Source: Saccharum officinarum
Lineage: Eukaryota; Streptophyta; Magnoliopsida; Poales; Poaceae
Assembly: GCA_020631735.1 (NCBI GenBank)
Contig: CM036179.1
Location: forward strand, 24,047,063-24,111,062
DNA length: 64,000 nucleotides
Direction: 5' to 3'
Translations under genes and position numbers: made by a program
Notes under the pieces: model-generated
What the model was told of the DNA's origin: nothing
What the model saw: only the letters and a program-made list of their open reading frames with translations
The model's database searches: none
Shown: positions 24,265 to 36,948 of the stretch, one piece after another
Layout: the number at the start of each line of letters is the position of its first letter
Position numbering within the stretch: the stretch's first letter is position 1

Positions 24265-24398
24265 CTCCCTCCGTTCTAAATTATAAGTTATTTTGACTTT
24301 TTTGGTACATCTATTTTGTAATGTACCTAGATATAATATCATATCTAAATGCATAGCAAAATAGATGAACCGTCAAAAATGACTTACAATTTGAAAGT
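24265..24398. mobile_element. Stowaway MITE, right end truncated
   Basis: CTCCCTCCGTTCTAAATTATAAG follows TA at 24263-24264; the interior folds back (GACTTACAATTTGAAAG at the right), but the last bases of the right TIR are missing. Confidence 0.75.
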
Positions 24399-24399
24399 A

Positions 24400-25154
24400 C
24401 TCATTAGCTAACATTGCAGTGGAACATTAGTTTATACATAATCGATGGATCGTGAGACGATATTAATGTGACACGATCGATGTAACAGATCGACGCTTGC
24501 CAACGACCTGCAGACATGCAGTGCGTCTGCTGGGCCTCCCGACTGCAGTTGATGTGCAGCCTGCTAAGACCACCCGCAGTAGGTACTTTAAAACGATACT
24601 TTAAAGCTTTAAAGTATGAATATAGAGTAAAAGCTGCTGCACTGGGTACTCTAAAATAATACTCTATCCTTTCTCTCACTCTATATTTAGAGTGGTACTG
24701 TGCTTACTCTATACTCTATGGTGGCGGGTCCCACTAGCTAAACAAAGGAAAAAAATGCTATAACTCACAAACCAAAAATCCAAATTAAATTTTGATTTCA
24801 CCATTAAATTCGTCTCAATAAATCCTTCAAAACTAGATCACACATATATATATTTAGATAAAGTGACAAGTGAGTCTCACAGTGGATAGAGTGGATAGAG
24901 GATGATATAGAAGATGGATGGTGCGGGAGAATTGAGTATAGAGGAGAGAATCTTGCTGACTAGAACGTATAGAGGATAAATATAAAGGTCTAACGAGTCA
25001 TGCGCGGCAACGTCTGTTTCTCACTGTGGAGCTGACGTTGAGCTCTTGCCCTGTGCATGGATCTAGCTGCTGGCCTGCCTCACTGCCTGCACGCACGCCC
25101 TGTGCTCCAAATTGAATCAAGATCGGCGTCTGCCAGCTTTATTATTTCTAATAA
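24400..25154. other. Intergenic, no gene recognised
   Basis: A segment rich in ACTCTATA/AGTATAGAG words around 24590-24980 looks like a small non-autonomous DNA element, but I cannot fix its ends. Confidence 0.35.
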
Positions 25155-25382
25155 GGACATGTCTAGTTCCTAAAATTTTTCAAGATTCTTTTAAGTCTAA
25201 TGTTTAAACACATGCATGGAGCATTAAATATAGACGAAAAAATTAATTACACAGTTTGATAGAAAACCACGAGACGAATTTTTTAAGTCTAATTAGTCTA
25301 TGATTGGACACTAATTGACAAATACAAACGAAAATGCTACGGTAGCCAAAGTCAAAAAAAAAATCGCGAACTAAACACACTC
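25155..25382. mobile_element. MITE of the same family as 13393-13635
   Basis: Left end TCTAGTTCCTAAAATTTTTC and right end CGCGAACTAAACACAC, with the conserved interior (CATGCATGGAGCATTAAATATAG, GAGACGAATTTTTTAAG). Termini are mutated. Confidence 0.7.
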
Positions 25383-25660
25383 TGACTCTATCGGCCGCGC
25401 GAGATCGATCGCGATGGATCGATCGTCCTGGCAATATCGACGGCGACGGCTCCATTATGTGTGCTTTCTGAGATTGAGGCGTAGCACCTAGAAAAAACCC
25501 GCGTGAGTTCAGCAAACCAGCTAGGTGCAAAATTAAACTGCAAATAGTATGCTTGCTCTAATTAGTGTTTAGTAATTAGAAAAGTTCATGAGTAATTCAA
25601 AACAAAAAAAAACATTACAAACACATATAGATACTAGAATGCAAAACTATGACGTGCTAG

Positions 25661-26070
25661 CTAGTTTAACCAAACAGTACTAAAAAGCAGCAACAGACAA
25701 CCGGCAGACATACTAAAATAACATATCATATCACCGTGTACGTACTTCTTGTTTGCAGATGAAGAAGACGCGACTGGTGGTGAAGTGTTGTCGCTTGTGG
25801 AAGAGTGACGATGTTTTGACAATGTTGGTATCGGGTCGATGCAGCCGGTGGTGGAGATGACATTACGCGGAACCGCCTGACTTGATGGAAAACAAGCCAT
25901 CGTGGAGGCTGCAAGCAATCGTGCAAATGCGCTTCTTAAAAATCTTATTTGCACTCTCCTGGTGTAGGATCGTAGGGGCAAGCAGTTCCAAGACCTGCTC
26001 TCTCTCAATCATCGGTTATGGAGGTGATCGGGAAGGAGAGACTACAACCGCGGCACAACAATAGAAATGA
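25661..26070 (-). pseudogene. Repetitive gene-like fragment, paralogue of 61042-61400
   Basis: The minus-strand reading around LRSYTRRVQIRFLRSAFARL matches LRSCTGRRRIRFLGSVLRAT in the fragment at 61 kb, and both are followed by a Ser/Thr-rich segment and a splice-donor-like sequence. Two copies in one window suggest a transposon-borne gene fragment. Function unknown; no start codon is evident. Confidence 0.45.
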
Positions 26071-26135
26071 GGTAAAATCTTAACTTGAATATATAAATGT
26101 CTTTCTAGAGGTGGTCAATAGGTCATTTATATAGG

Positions 26136-26336
26136 GAAGTTCTGCACGGTCTCATGTCGTAATCATGATCCAAAACCGATTAGGTTTTCAATTTGCATAC
26201 TTAAAGGACAAGCAAGTAAAAAATAGAGCTATAAAAGAAGTCCTGCATGGTCTCATGTCACAGTCACAATCTAAACCGATTAGGTTTTCGAATCATGGAC
26301 TTAAAGGTCAAGTGAGTAAAAAATAGAACTGTAAAA
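26136..26336. repeat. Tandem duplication of a 101-bp unit
   Basis: Two adjacent units (26136-26236 and 26237-26336) share TGCATGGTCTCATGTC, CCGATTAGGTTTTC and GTAAAAAATAGA blocks with moderate divergence. Non-coding. Confidence 0.75.
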
Positions 26337-26882
26337 GAGGTTGCGCTCATGTAAGGTCACAAGCTGAATTTTGGCAGACCATTTAAGAAGATGTCGCGCG
26401 CCGCCTTTGTGCCAGCCCGGCCCGGCAAGGCGACTGCATGTAGAGTTTTCTTCTATCTTCCCACATTATTAGACACGGGGAGGTGGAGAGGGCTTCCATA
26501 TTCAAATATGACAACCTCCATTCAACTAGCAAGGTGGGACTAAAGTTTCCCTATTTATCCTTATGCACACATGAATGGATCTTTAAGATTTATTTGGAAT
26601 CATTCAAAATTCTCTATTGTGCCAAGCCCCTGCATGTATTCTAACAATCCCCCACCATATCTCAAATGTACATTTAGAAATTTGCATGTTCCCACTGCTG
26701 TTTAATATACCAGTGTTTCAGCATAGACTATTAAGTTGAACATTTGCCTAGAGCTTCAAGCTACACCCACCCGCAACTTGGACACTACACCTTGAATTGC
26801 AAGTTCTGTGTGGTTTCGTTGTTACTCTTGGTAGTTGCCGCCGCCTATATAGCTTAGAGCAGTGATGAACCATTAAGCACTG

Positions 26883-28416
26883 TGTTGACGGTTGAAAACT
26901 ACTAAAATTATAGCGTCAACAAGGCATAGAAATGGACATAAATGATCACCAATGTAGACTTAGAGGTTTAAACTGACAGAATTCCATGAGTTTTGATGAA
27001 ACTGTGTTTTTCAGGGATTAAACAGGAAAAGGAGCAAGGTGGACCTACACGTCGGAATAAATTGCGATATTTTACTATGGCATCGACTTAAGAAGCATCT
27101 AGAAGACACGAGAAGACACGTGGAAGAAGGCCGGGCCCACCTGGCAGGCACCACGTCGGCCGACCGTGGGCCAGGACGACCACTCGTGGCCCCACCCCGT
27201 CAGTCTCCGTCTTCTCGAATGTTCCTTCTACGGACTTAGGGTTTTGATCTACGCCGTCGTTTTATGTCGGTTTGATCCAAGGGTCGTGGTTCATCCTTTG
27301 GCCCTATACAAGCAGAGCCCCTGCCCCCAAGCTGAAGCATTCCATTTAATTCAGAAAAACCATTCGAAGCCAGAAGCTCTAGAGATCAAGTCTCCACCAG
27401 AGAATTAGATTAGCCACTCAAAGTTCTAGTATAGGCTACTAGCTAGGTTTAAGAAGAGCTCGAGTTCCAACTCGGGATTTTTGGATTCGTCTTGTCTACT
27501 GGAGGCTGGTATAATTTGTATCTCTTCTAAGAGTTTATTCTATTTCAATATTATATTTCTATTTAATATGTTCCTAGTTTGCTCTAGTAGTATATTTGAT
27601 ATAGTCATGATTGATAATGAGTTTATGCATAAGATCACAAAGCGCTTAATTCAGTACTCGAGTGGATTAGGTGGTCGACTTTATGTAAGCGAGGTGCTTA
27701 GATATAGTTTACCTATGGTTGCACTCTATATGCCAGGCCTAGTGGTAGATCGCGGTTGTGACACTCCCGTTGAGTCCTTTGTAGCCCACTCCCCGCATAA
27801 TAGACCAAGTAGAACCCGGTTGCCAAGGGAGATCAAGTTACGGCTTGATTTTTTCTTATTAGTAATGTTCCTTATGCATAGATAAAGAGTCATTATGCTA
27901 TATATGATAATATATGTGCTAGTGTAGATGAAAGACTTAGTAAATTAGAAATAACATAAGAATTCAATCTCTTGACTAATCTCCTGAATGTCTAACTAGA
28001 ACAATGAGTAGTCTATTTCTATCTCTAGGCTATCAACGCTTTTGCTTATCATTTATCATATATTTACTATCATTGGCTTACCCCTGTTTGAGCATGTGCT
28101 ATGTGATTGATCTCATCAATAAGTTGCATTATAAATATTGGGCCTGCTCCTACCTCCTCCCTGTGGTAAAAATATAAATAACGATACCTGAAATACTCCC
28201 GGTAAAATGCTACAATGATATAGTTGTCTGTGCGCTTGTGGATATATTTTTGCATTCATATCTTTATAATTATTTTTAGTCACATGATGATGAGAAGTGC
28301 CGATAAACATTTTTAGCTCCATCAACCGGGGATGACAGCCTGGTATAAAATAGCTAGAAGTGTAGGAGAGAAGAAAGTGACTACCGAATCAAGTGTCAAG
28401 TTAATAAATACCAACA
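26883..28416 (+). repeat. 5' LTR of element E
   Basis: Starts TGTTGACGG and ends CCAACA, eight bases before the primer site. 1.53 kb. The 27481-27885 open frame inside it has no known domain and is taken as chance. Confidence 0.7.
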
Positions 28417-28424
28417 AGCATTTT

Positions 28425-28442
28425 TGGCGTCGTTGCCAAGGA
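28425..28442 (+). other. Primer binding site of element E (tRNA-Asp type)
   Basis: TGGCGTCGTTGCCAAGGA differs at a few positions from TGGCGCCGTTGCCGGGGA, the site common in plant Athila-like elements and complementary to the 3' end of tRNA-Asp. Confidence 0.75.
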
Positions 28443-28649
28443 GCAGTTAAGGCTTTGGAAAGAAAGAATAAACAAATGCATACTAATTGATTGAGTCATA
28501 ACTAGTACCTTTGCTTTTACAGGCTTACCCTTGTTCGTCTTTGTTCCTATCATATATAGGGTATTGCAGGTTGGTTGTGATTCACCAAATTCTATTCATC
28601 AGAATCAAATCAATCAAGAAGAAGAAGCTCTACATCAATTCCTGAAGCT

Positions 28650-30682
28650 ATGGCTGAGAAGACGCTACATGAGTTCACTGCTCCGAGCATAGCAAACATC
28701 CGCACTGGACTAACACTCAACACCAACAATGTGGAGTTCGAGCTCAAGCCAAGCCTCGTCAACATGGTGCAAGCTTCACCGTTTAGTGGAAAGGTACATG
28801 AAGATGCAAGTGTTCATCTGTAGAATTTTCTAGAGATTGGCAGCACAATTGTCATCAAGAACGTTGCTCAAGATATCATACTACTCCGCTTATTCTCATT
28901 CTCACTCTTGGGAAAAGTGAAGCAGTGGTTCTACACCAACAAGGATAACATCAATACATGGGCAAAATGTTCGAAGGTCTTCCTAGAAAAGTTCTTCCCT
29001 ATAGGCAAAACTAATGCCTTAAGAGGAAAGATTTCTAATTTCCAATAGTAGACGGAAGAAACCATTCCAGAGGCATAGGAGCGTTTTCAAGATTATGTTT
29101 CAGATTGTCCCCATCATGGAATGAAAGATTGGTTGCTCATGCAAGGTTTTTATCATGGATTAATTCAGAAGACTCACGAACAACGGAATGCCACTACTGG
29201 AGGATCATTTTTGTCACTCATACTTGGGAAAGCTAAAGTACTCATGGAAAGAATATCTAAAAATTAAAGTTGGTCCCAAGGTGATGTTCAACACTGTCAT
29301 CAGAGTGAGGAGACATCAGAAGAATTATATGCACTATCAACCAAGATGGATGTACTCCTAGATTGGCTCAACAAACGAGATAATTATAAACAAAACCATC
29401 AGGCCATCCAAGATGCATTCAATGCCCAAACCAGAATTGGAAAGTACTTGGGAGTGGAATTTACTAATTCTCAAGAAAATATAAACACTGTCATCAACAA
29501 TACTGCTTAATAGAAGCAAGGATGGAGTCAACAAAGGAACACCTATTAAGGTAAGTACCCAGATAATTACTCTAAACAACCATCCTTGAGGGAATTAATT
29601 CTAGAACAAGTTAAGATTAATGATAGCATCACCAAAAGTCTTGCTACACATGATAAAGTTCTAAAAAGCATAAATGTTAAGATAGATAATCTTTCTGCTG
29701 CTATAAAAGTTTAACTTAGATATAATAAAAAGATAGAATTACAAATAGCACAATTAGCTGCTGCATTGCCTTTTGCCACTAACCCTGAGCAGGTTAATTC
29801 CGTAACCACAAGACGTGGCAAGTCCACTCGGGATCTAGCTTATCCAAAAGGGACAGAGAGGACACCGGCAGTACTAGTAGCAACAAAAGAAAAGAAAGAT
29901 GGAGTGGAAGAAGTTGTCCCACGAGAGTCATATGAGATGACACAAGATTTCTCTAACACCAACTTCCTACCATTTGAACGAAGAAGTCAAAGAGTTCAAT
30001 TAGATGAGCAGTTTGGGAAGTTTATAGAGGTAATTCAGAAATTATATATATACCTCTGCTAGATGCCATACAGGTCCCTACCTATGCAAAGTACCTCAGA
30101 GGTATTTTGAACAAAAAGAGACCACTGCCCACCATCGAGGTGATCAAGCTGACAGAAGAGTGTAGCGCGGCCATCCTCAACATTTCACTTGCAAAGAAAA
30201 AGGACCCAGGATGCCCCACTATTGATTGCTTGATCGGAGATCAACACTTCAACAATGCAATATGCGATCTTGGAGCAAGTGTCAGTGTGATGCCCAAGGC
30301 ACTCTTCGACAACCTCAGTTATTCAACACTGGAGCCTACATCAATGTGCATTCAATTGGCAGATCAATCAATCCGCTGCCTCGAATGAATCGCTGAAAAC
30401 ATCCCAGTGAAGATAAGAGACTTCTTTGTGCTAGTGGACTTTGTGGTGCTAGACATGCAACCAGACTTAAAAGTGTCACTCATTCTTGGGAGACCCTTTT
30501 TGAGCACTGCCAATGCCCACATCAATGTCGGTGCAGGAGAAATCAAATTCAATATAAATGGAAAAGAAAAACAGTTCGCATTCAAGCCAAGACCAGAGCT
30601 CAACACTGCTGTAAAAATGATAGAAGAAGATCAACCATCAGGAACACCATCTCCGGGATCGGAGAGTACACCCGAACCATGA
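28650..30682 (+). pseudogene. gag-protease of element E, multiple stops and a frameshift
   Basis: From ATG at 28650 a gag-like reading appears with the Athila-type signature PHHGMKDWLLMQGFYHG (near 29112) and GGSFLSL (near 29202), broken by several TAG codons. After a frame change near 30060 comes the protease: ATG-free open frame with CDLGASVSVMPKALF (near 30264) and LILGRPFLSTANAHINV (near 30484). These match Athila-clade aspartic proteases, with DLGAS at the active site. The gag is about 300 residues. No RT follows. The order of frames and stops makes it non-functional. Confidence 0.75.
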
Positions 30683-31635
30683 ACAGCAGAAAAGTCCAGT
30701 TTGGTGGACTTTAAATTCCTGAACCCTCACCGAAAAGTAACTCGGTAATTATCTGCATTTATTTTTCGCATTACATATTTACTTTCATTACTTGCATTAG
30801 AAAAATAAAATAAGAATATTCATCCTAGCATAGTAAAAATCAGACCCTGCATAAGTAATTTTTACAGAGCATAAAAACTCCTGAAAGAAATATTTACTGC
30901 AGAAAAAGATAAAAATTTCACCATTCATCTTCGTATTTTCCGTAGTTTCATAAAAGTAATATTTTTTGCATAGCATACATGTCAAATACATAGAACACCG
31001 GTATGTGGTTTCGTAGACACCTGGGACCCACTTGTCATATCCATCAACATCACATCATCTCCTCCACTCCTCTCCATTCATGCATCTGTGCACCATGTCT
31101 CCCAAACACTACAAAGCACCAACATTTTGAGTGAATCTGAAGTAAAGGGCAATCAGGAGAAGAGAGCACCCAAGTGGGGCCAAGGTGGGGTCGGCCGACC
31201 CCACCGACGATCGGCCACCCGCCCCCACCTACAATTATATAACCCAGGTTCTTGGCTGCTCTTCTCACCAGCACAAGCAAGTTTCGACGCCTGCTACTCA
31301 AAAATTTGAAGTGTACAACAAAGGTGTAGTTGAGAGCTAGTAGAGGAAGTAAGAAGAGAAGAAAAGGGAGGAGTGATGAATTGAGAATTTGTTAGAATTC
31401 TAGAGAAGAGAAGGTTTGATTAGTGGAAAGAAAATATTAGTGGAGGTGTTGTCCAAATTAGGTAAAGAAATTAAAAATTGTTAGGGGAGGTTATGTCTGA
31501 AAATTCAACTATCATAAAAATCAATTTCTGGATGACTAACCTTGAGAACGACTAACTTTGGACGACTGACCACTAACATTTCTTTTGCTAATCTTATTTC
31601 CACGAGTTTTTTTTGTTTGTCAAGATTTTTGCAGA
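30683..31635. other. Non-coding interval in element E
   Basis: Lies where RT and integrase would be in a complete element. A TATA-like TTATATAACCC (near 31235) follows a short GC-rich part; its role is unknown. Confidence 0.4.
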
Positions 31636-32930
31636 ATGAGTGGATTTATTAGGAGGCTCACTGGTTCAAGTTCCCGTCAGACTACTCGAAGTAATTCGCG
31701 GGTGTCCAGCATGAACCTCGATTCGTCGGCAAGATCATCCTCGAGTTTGGACACCCTCAACAGGATGATGAAGGAGGTGGATATGAACCTTGATGATGCG
31801 GAGAAGGAGAAGTACAAGAAAATCAAGAACCGCATCTACGAGCACACCAACGCTTACTCCAACCATTTGGATTTAGAGAAGATTGCATTATCAATGTAGA
31901 CACTGCTGTCCCTGATTTTGATAGATCACAATTTTGGAAAGAAATAACTGATGAAGATGAATGTGACCACCCCCACACCAATTCCATCCAATTGCCAACC
32001 TTACGTTTTATGTATAAATGGATGGGCATGACCATGTTCTTTAGGCCTGATACATGATCTGTTAGAAGAGAGGACATGAAACTGCTATATGCCATGATAA
32101 AATGTGCTAGGGTGTCACCTGTGCAATATATGATGATGCCATGGGCTGCTTACTTTTCTCATAAGGGTAATGTTGAGTGCACTTCACTTGTCACTAGGAT
32201 AGCCCGTAACCTAGGACTACTAGAAAACTCTTTGGTTGATTATCTCCAGGAGCATGACCCACCATAGGTGTTGATTTCTTTTGACAGGGTCATATGCTAA
32301 AAACTACACCTAATAGAAGCCTTATCATGACTTACCCTGGTCACAAGATGGGGATACCATTACCTAACCCGGGTCTCTACTTGTATACCATCGATTCTCT
32401 TCTTGTGTTTTCTTCCACGGCTGCAGTTGACAGGAGTGCTTCTACGAGATTTGCACGCGACCCACCTACACCCTACTATGGCACAGACACTACCCCATAG
32501 GGCCCTGCATACACCACCTACCAGAGATTTGACCAGGTCGGGTCCTCCCAAGGACCCCATGTTCCACGCACTGGCTAGGAACAGCAGCCCCAACAATCTG
32601 ATGGTTCCTGGCAGCAGGAGCCGAGTGCCCAGTGGCAGGCAGGTAATTTTGAGACTTATCATGGTGGGAGTGCCTGCTTTACTTTTGATGTGCAGGAGGT
32701 CTCCTCCGGAGGTCAGCCACACATGCAGCCCAGACGTGCCTCATTCTCAGCACCGGGCTACCACGAGCAGATGATGGAGCGTCAGTAGACCAACATCCTG
32801 CTCCATGATCTCCGGAAAGGCCAAGCTAACATGCAGCACCAGCTTCATCAGACACAGCAGTGGCAGCAGCAAGCATGATAGAGCTTGAACGAGATGCAGT
32901 AGCATTTGATTCAGCAGCAACACTAGTGGG
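31636..32930 (+). pseudogene. Athila ORF1-like second reading of element E
   Basis: Starts MSGFIRRLTGSSSRQTTRS, then, after a frameshift near 31890, reads LPTLRFMYKWMGMTMFF and, further on, MKLLYAMIKCARVSPVQYM and ECTSLVTRIARNLGLL. That pattern recalls the conserved segment of the ATHILA ORF-1 family in grasses. Gln-rich C-terminus with many TAG/TGA codons. Family match is from memory of the motif, not a search. Confidence 0.5.
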
Positions 32931-32939
32931 ACCAGTTCT

Positions 32940-35900
32940 GGGCACTGCCGTGGTAAGGCCATCCGGCCACCACAGCTCACCGCCAACACGTCCACCTTGC
33001 TCGCAACCCTTGCTCGTCTTGGCTCACCGTGGTAAGGCCGGAGAACCACGCTCCGTGGACTTCCCTTCTCCGCCCCTCTTCCTCCCTTCTCTCATGTGTT
33101 TTACCACCGCCTTAGCACCGTGAACCTTTGGCGTGCCTCTTTGGCCCTCGTCGTGGCCCGCACCGGCCTCCACGCCGACGGCAGCGCCACCGCTCCATCA
33201 TTCCCACCGGCGAGCTCCCTCCGGAGCTCCTATGCCTCTGGGAGTTGGCGCATCGGATGCGCCTCGGTGCAGGGAGTGCACCGGCACCTTCCCCGTCACC
33301 AGAGGTCGCACCGGCGGCGAGCTTACCGCCGATCAGCGGCCGCCCTAGCTCGGCCCACTAGCGAGTGGGTCCGATCAGCGCCAGGGGCCCACGCGTCAGT
33401 CATAGGGAGGGCTCCCCAGTGTGTGGATCTTGGTGTGTGTAGCGATTTCAGCGGCTGATTTTTAAAGAGATTTGAAAAATGAATTTCTAAAAAATGTGTA
33501 AATGATTCCAAAAATCATACCTTGAGATTTATAGCTCCAAATTTGTTGAAAAAAATTTTGTTAGCTTTCTTATAAGTAGATCTACCATTTAAAAATATTG
33601 CATGTCAAATTTATGATACTTTTATATAGGACTTTATTTAATTCTTGTAATTGCTATTATCTTAGAAAATGCATAGTAAATAGAATATTTATCATAAAAA
33701 TATGGTTCTAGTTTTGTTAGTCTTCTTTTGTGATGTGCTTTGCATGAAAAATATATGTCATGCATGTTCTGTAAAAAAATATTAATGTCTAGTTCAAGTG
33801 TCTTTATTGGCTGATTTTTGTCATTTTTGCTAGAGAGAAAAATTAGTATAAAACATGCATGTGATAATTTTTGTACAATGTTTGTTTACTCTGTAGATCA
33901 TGGGAAAAATACTAAATCTATTTTTTGATACCTTTCATAGTACAAAGTATTTTCATGCTCATTTATACACCCTAGCTTGTCATTTTTGTGTACGTTGTTT
34001 CACTTATCCAAATACTATGAAAATTTTATGGAAGGCTAATTTTGGTAGAACCGTGCTACTGTAATTTTTATAGATTTTTCTATGCACTAGAAATACATGT
34101 TGCTATTATAACCTTTGATTAAATTAAAATAAAATAATATCCTTTATGTATGATTTGTTTAATAGTGTAGCTTTGGTGTATCTTTGAAGCATCAAATCAT
34201 TTGCTACTATCACTTGGCATGTTAGTGTAGTTATGTTGATGAAGTGTAATAGCACTTGTGTTAGGGTTATATGTTAGTTAGCAGAAAAGTACGGGGATTA
34301 GTAATAGAAGAGAATGCAGTAGATGACATGTACTAGTGGTAACTGTCCTTGGATGATGTTGACTACCTAGTAGAAATGTTTCACCTCTATACTATCCTAT
34401 AAGTCTAAGTGTGTTCATCTGCATTGTATGCAATCATGATCATCACATGCCATCGCATCCGATGCACCACTTGCATATTTACTTATACAATTGCATCATA
34501 CAGGATCGCAGGAGGAAGTACAAGCAGCGATACCAGAGGAGTAGGCCAGGGCCGACCCACAGGAAATCTAGGCACAAGAGGTGCCAGAGGAAGAGGAGCA
34601 AGGAGAGGACCTGCCCGAGTGCGTGGATCATCAACCTAGTTCATTCGAGTGAGGCAAGCCCTGGAGCATTCTAGGTCTCCTACTTTATAAAAGCAATCCT
34701 TTACATATATGAGTTTTATATATTATTGCATTAAGTTATAGGAGTTGTGTGAAACCGTTGATGCATTTATTACTATCATTGCCTACCTTTTTACATTCTT
34801 ACCCTATCAGGTTTAGGATCGAAAAACTGCTTAGCCCTACTTAGACCGGTAGCGATCGGCGATTTTCGGTTACCTGCAATTATAGGTGGTTACTGGAATA
34901 CTTTAGCTATAGAATGGATGATATCCTGGAAATAACCATGTGTTGATGGATAATTGGAGACCGGACGAAAAAGTTGGAGGCAACCAGGTAGGATTCTGGG
35001 GTGCTATTAGTTTTCTATCTGAGTCGGTTAAGGACCGATCGTTGCTCGTCTCTCTTGTCATGTTGAATGCATGCCTCCTGGTCGAATAAAGTACCTTTCG
35101 ACCACAAAGCTCATGACACTATTCAGGCTAGGATAGAGTCGGGCTGGCAGACTGGTGCCGAAGGGGGTAAGACAGAGACGCAAAGAGTGAGCCCAAGGTG
35201 CGTCCTGGTTGTCGGGCAATCCCTAGGTATTGCGGTCCGTGATTGCTATCCCACGACGTTTACCTAAAAAGTGTCATTGGTAATCTGCAGCTCACTTGAT
35301 CGGTGAGTGTGGTTTGTGTGAGGAATAAATCACCAGCTGGTTAGGAATCGATTCAATTCACCATCGCTCCTGGATAGTGAGCACTTGACTCGAGTTATGA
35401 CATCGTAGTAATGATGATGGAACACTAATGGTTATATGGATGATGTTGGAATTGCTAAATCTAAGTTGGTAACTAGATGTTATTGGTTAATCAAGTGATT
35501 GCTATAGTATAGTTGTTTACCTAAATTGATAGGTTATAATAAAGATGATGCAAAGTACTTAAATGGTTCATTAAATTAAATTACTGCTCTTCCGCAAATG
35601 AGTCAGCTAGTCCACTAAAAGAAAGCCTTACATACTCCTTGGTGTCACTTTATTTTGGCTTAGGACGGGTAAGTCTAGCTGAGTACTTTCTCATACTCAG
35701 GGCATTGTTACCATTGTTGTTGCAGATGGTCAGATGTACTACGGGTATTGCATCAACTGCCTGTATCGTGCGATGGGCGACAACTAGGACTAAGGGCATG
35801 GTCGCTCCGTATGTCTTATCTGATGCTTTTGTTGGAAATGACTATCTCCTGGCACTGTATCTGAACTAAATGTGCGTGTGTGGTTTAAAAACTATTTGCT

Positions 35901-36157
35901 TCCGCTACTTTATGTTGAACTTAGGTTGTAATAACTTTATGTTCTAAACTCCGATGTATTCAACTGATGTTGTCAACTTTATGTAATATGTGACTGTGGC
36001 TATTAAACTTGTACGATCTTGGTTTGTATGTTGGTTGGTTTGAAATTCTTTGTGGTTTCACGGACTACCGGGTTATACGGACTTAAGTTTGCTTAATTAT
36101 CTGCTTCGACAGGTGATTTTCTTACTTAATTTCGTATAATTGGTCGGTTCTGTTATA
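32940..36157 (+). repeat. 5' LTR of element C (5' end not resolved)
   Basis: GC-rich first 500 bases, then AT-rich sequence parallel to LTR B. Ends GGTTCTGTTATA where B ends GATCCGTTACA. The start (TGTAACACCC in B) is not visible. The TATA box seen in LTR B is lost here (near 35610). Confidence 0.7.
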
Positions 36158-36159
36158 GC

Positions 36160-36175
36160 TAGCATTGGAGCAAGG
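36160..36175 (+). other. Degenerate primer binding site of element C
   Basis: TAGCATTGGAGCAAGG two bases after the LTR, at the position of TGGTATCGGAGCATGG in B (initiator-Met tRNA type). Confidence 0.6.
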
Positions 36176-36948
36176 TTTAGCAGGTTACTGTTCATAGCTA
36201 TATTTAAAACAAAACCATGTTTAAACCTGAGCTTTAAAACTAATTAGTGTGCCAGTGGTCATATCCTTTATGCCTAGTTAAGGACTCTAGGTGGCTTATT
36301 TAAGTACTGACTTAGGGGTCCTTGCATCATATTTCTATTTCGTTGCTCATACAGCGTGCTATTGTATAAGTGCTATTCGCTTGGGTGGTAATGATTGGAT
36401 CATTTGCCTCTACGCCTCGGTAAGTGAGAGTTGTGAGAGCATGATCGGACACACTACCGATCTAGGGAAGTGCTTATATGATGCCGACTTATATACATGT
36501 TATACGCTTGTTTATATGAAGGTATCCAATGTGTGGGTAATTCTGTCCTGTGGTGACGATGCTGTCAATAGGATGATGGTTAGGGTAGTTGCTACCATTG
36601 TACGTGTATCTGGGGATGCGTGTAGAGCGAGTAGATTACTTTACCACTTTCATGCATGATATTCATACTGTGAGGGTTTAGGCTGAAGTGGATCTTTTGC
36701 AGGTACATAACAGCGCTATCGTGTAGTACGTATTAGTTACGTATATGAGAGACCGTTGTATGCCACTGTCTATACCTCTAGCAACTGTTATTTTCTAAGT
36801 TTGTGAGAACGTACGGAACGTGCATGCATCATGTTGTTGTGCATATCATTCATGGCATTATTGCACCCCTTATAAGTTGATTATTCCATTTTGATAAAAA
36901 TAACAACTTAATATTCATTCTCATGAGAGTAATAAAATTTTGCTACAG

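Larger units (their letters stand above)
26883..32940 (+). mobile_element. Element E: Athila-like Ty3/gypsy element without RT or integrase, 3' end missing
   Basis: LTR (26883-28416), a TGGCGTCGTTGCCAAGGA primer site, decayed gag and protease, then an Athila ORF1-like reading. No RT, RNase H or integrase sequence lies between protease and the downstream ORF. The right end runs into the LTR of element C at about 32940; the exact junction is uncertain. Confidence 0.7.

Noticed and set aside
27481..27885. 134-residue open frame in the LTR of element E
   Set aside because: It is within the LTR, has no recognisable domain, and has no promoter or splice context of its own.
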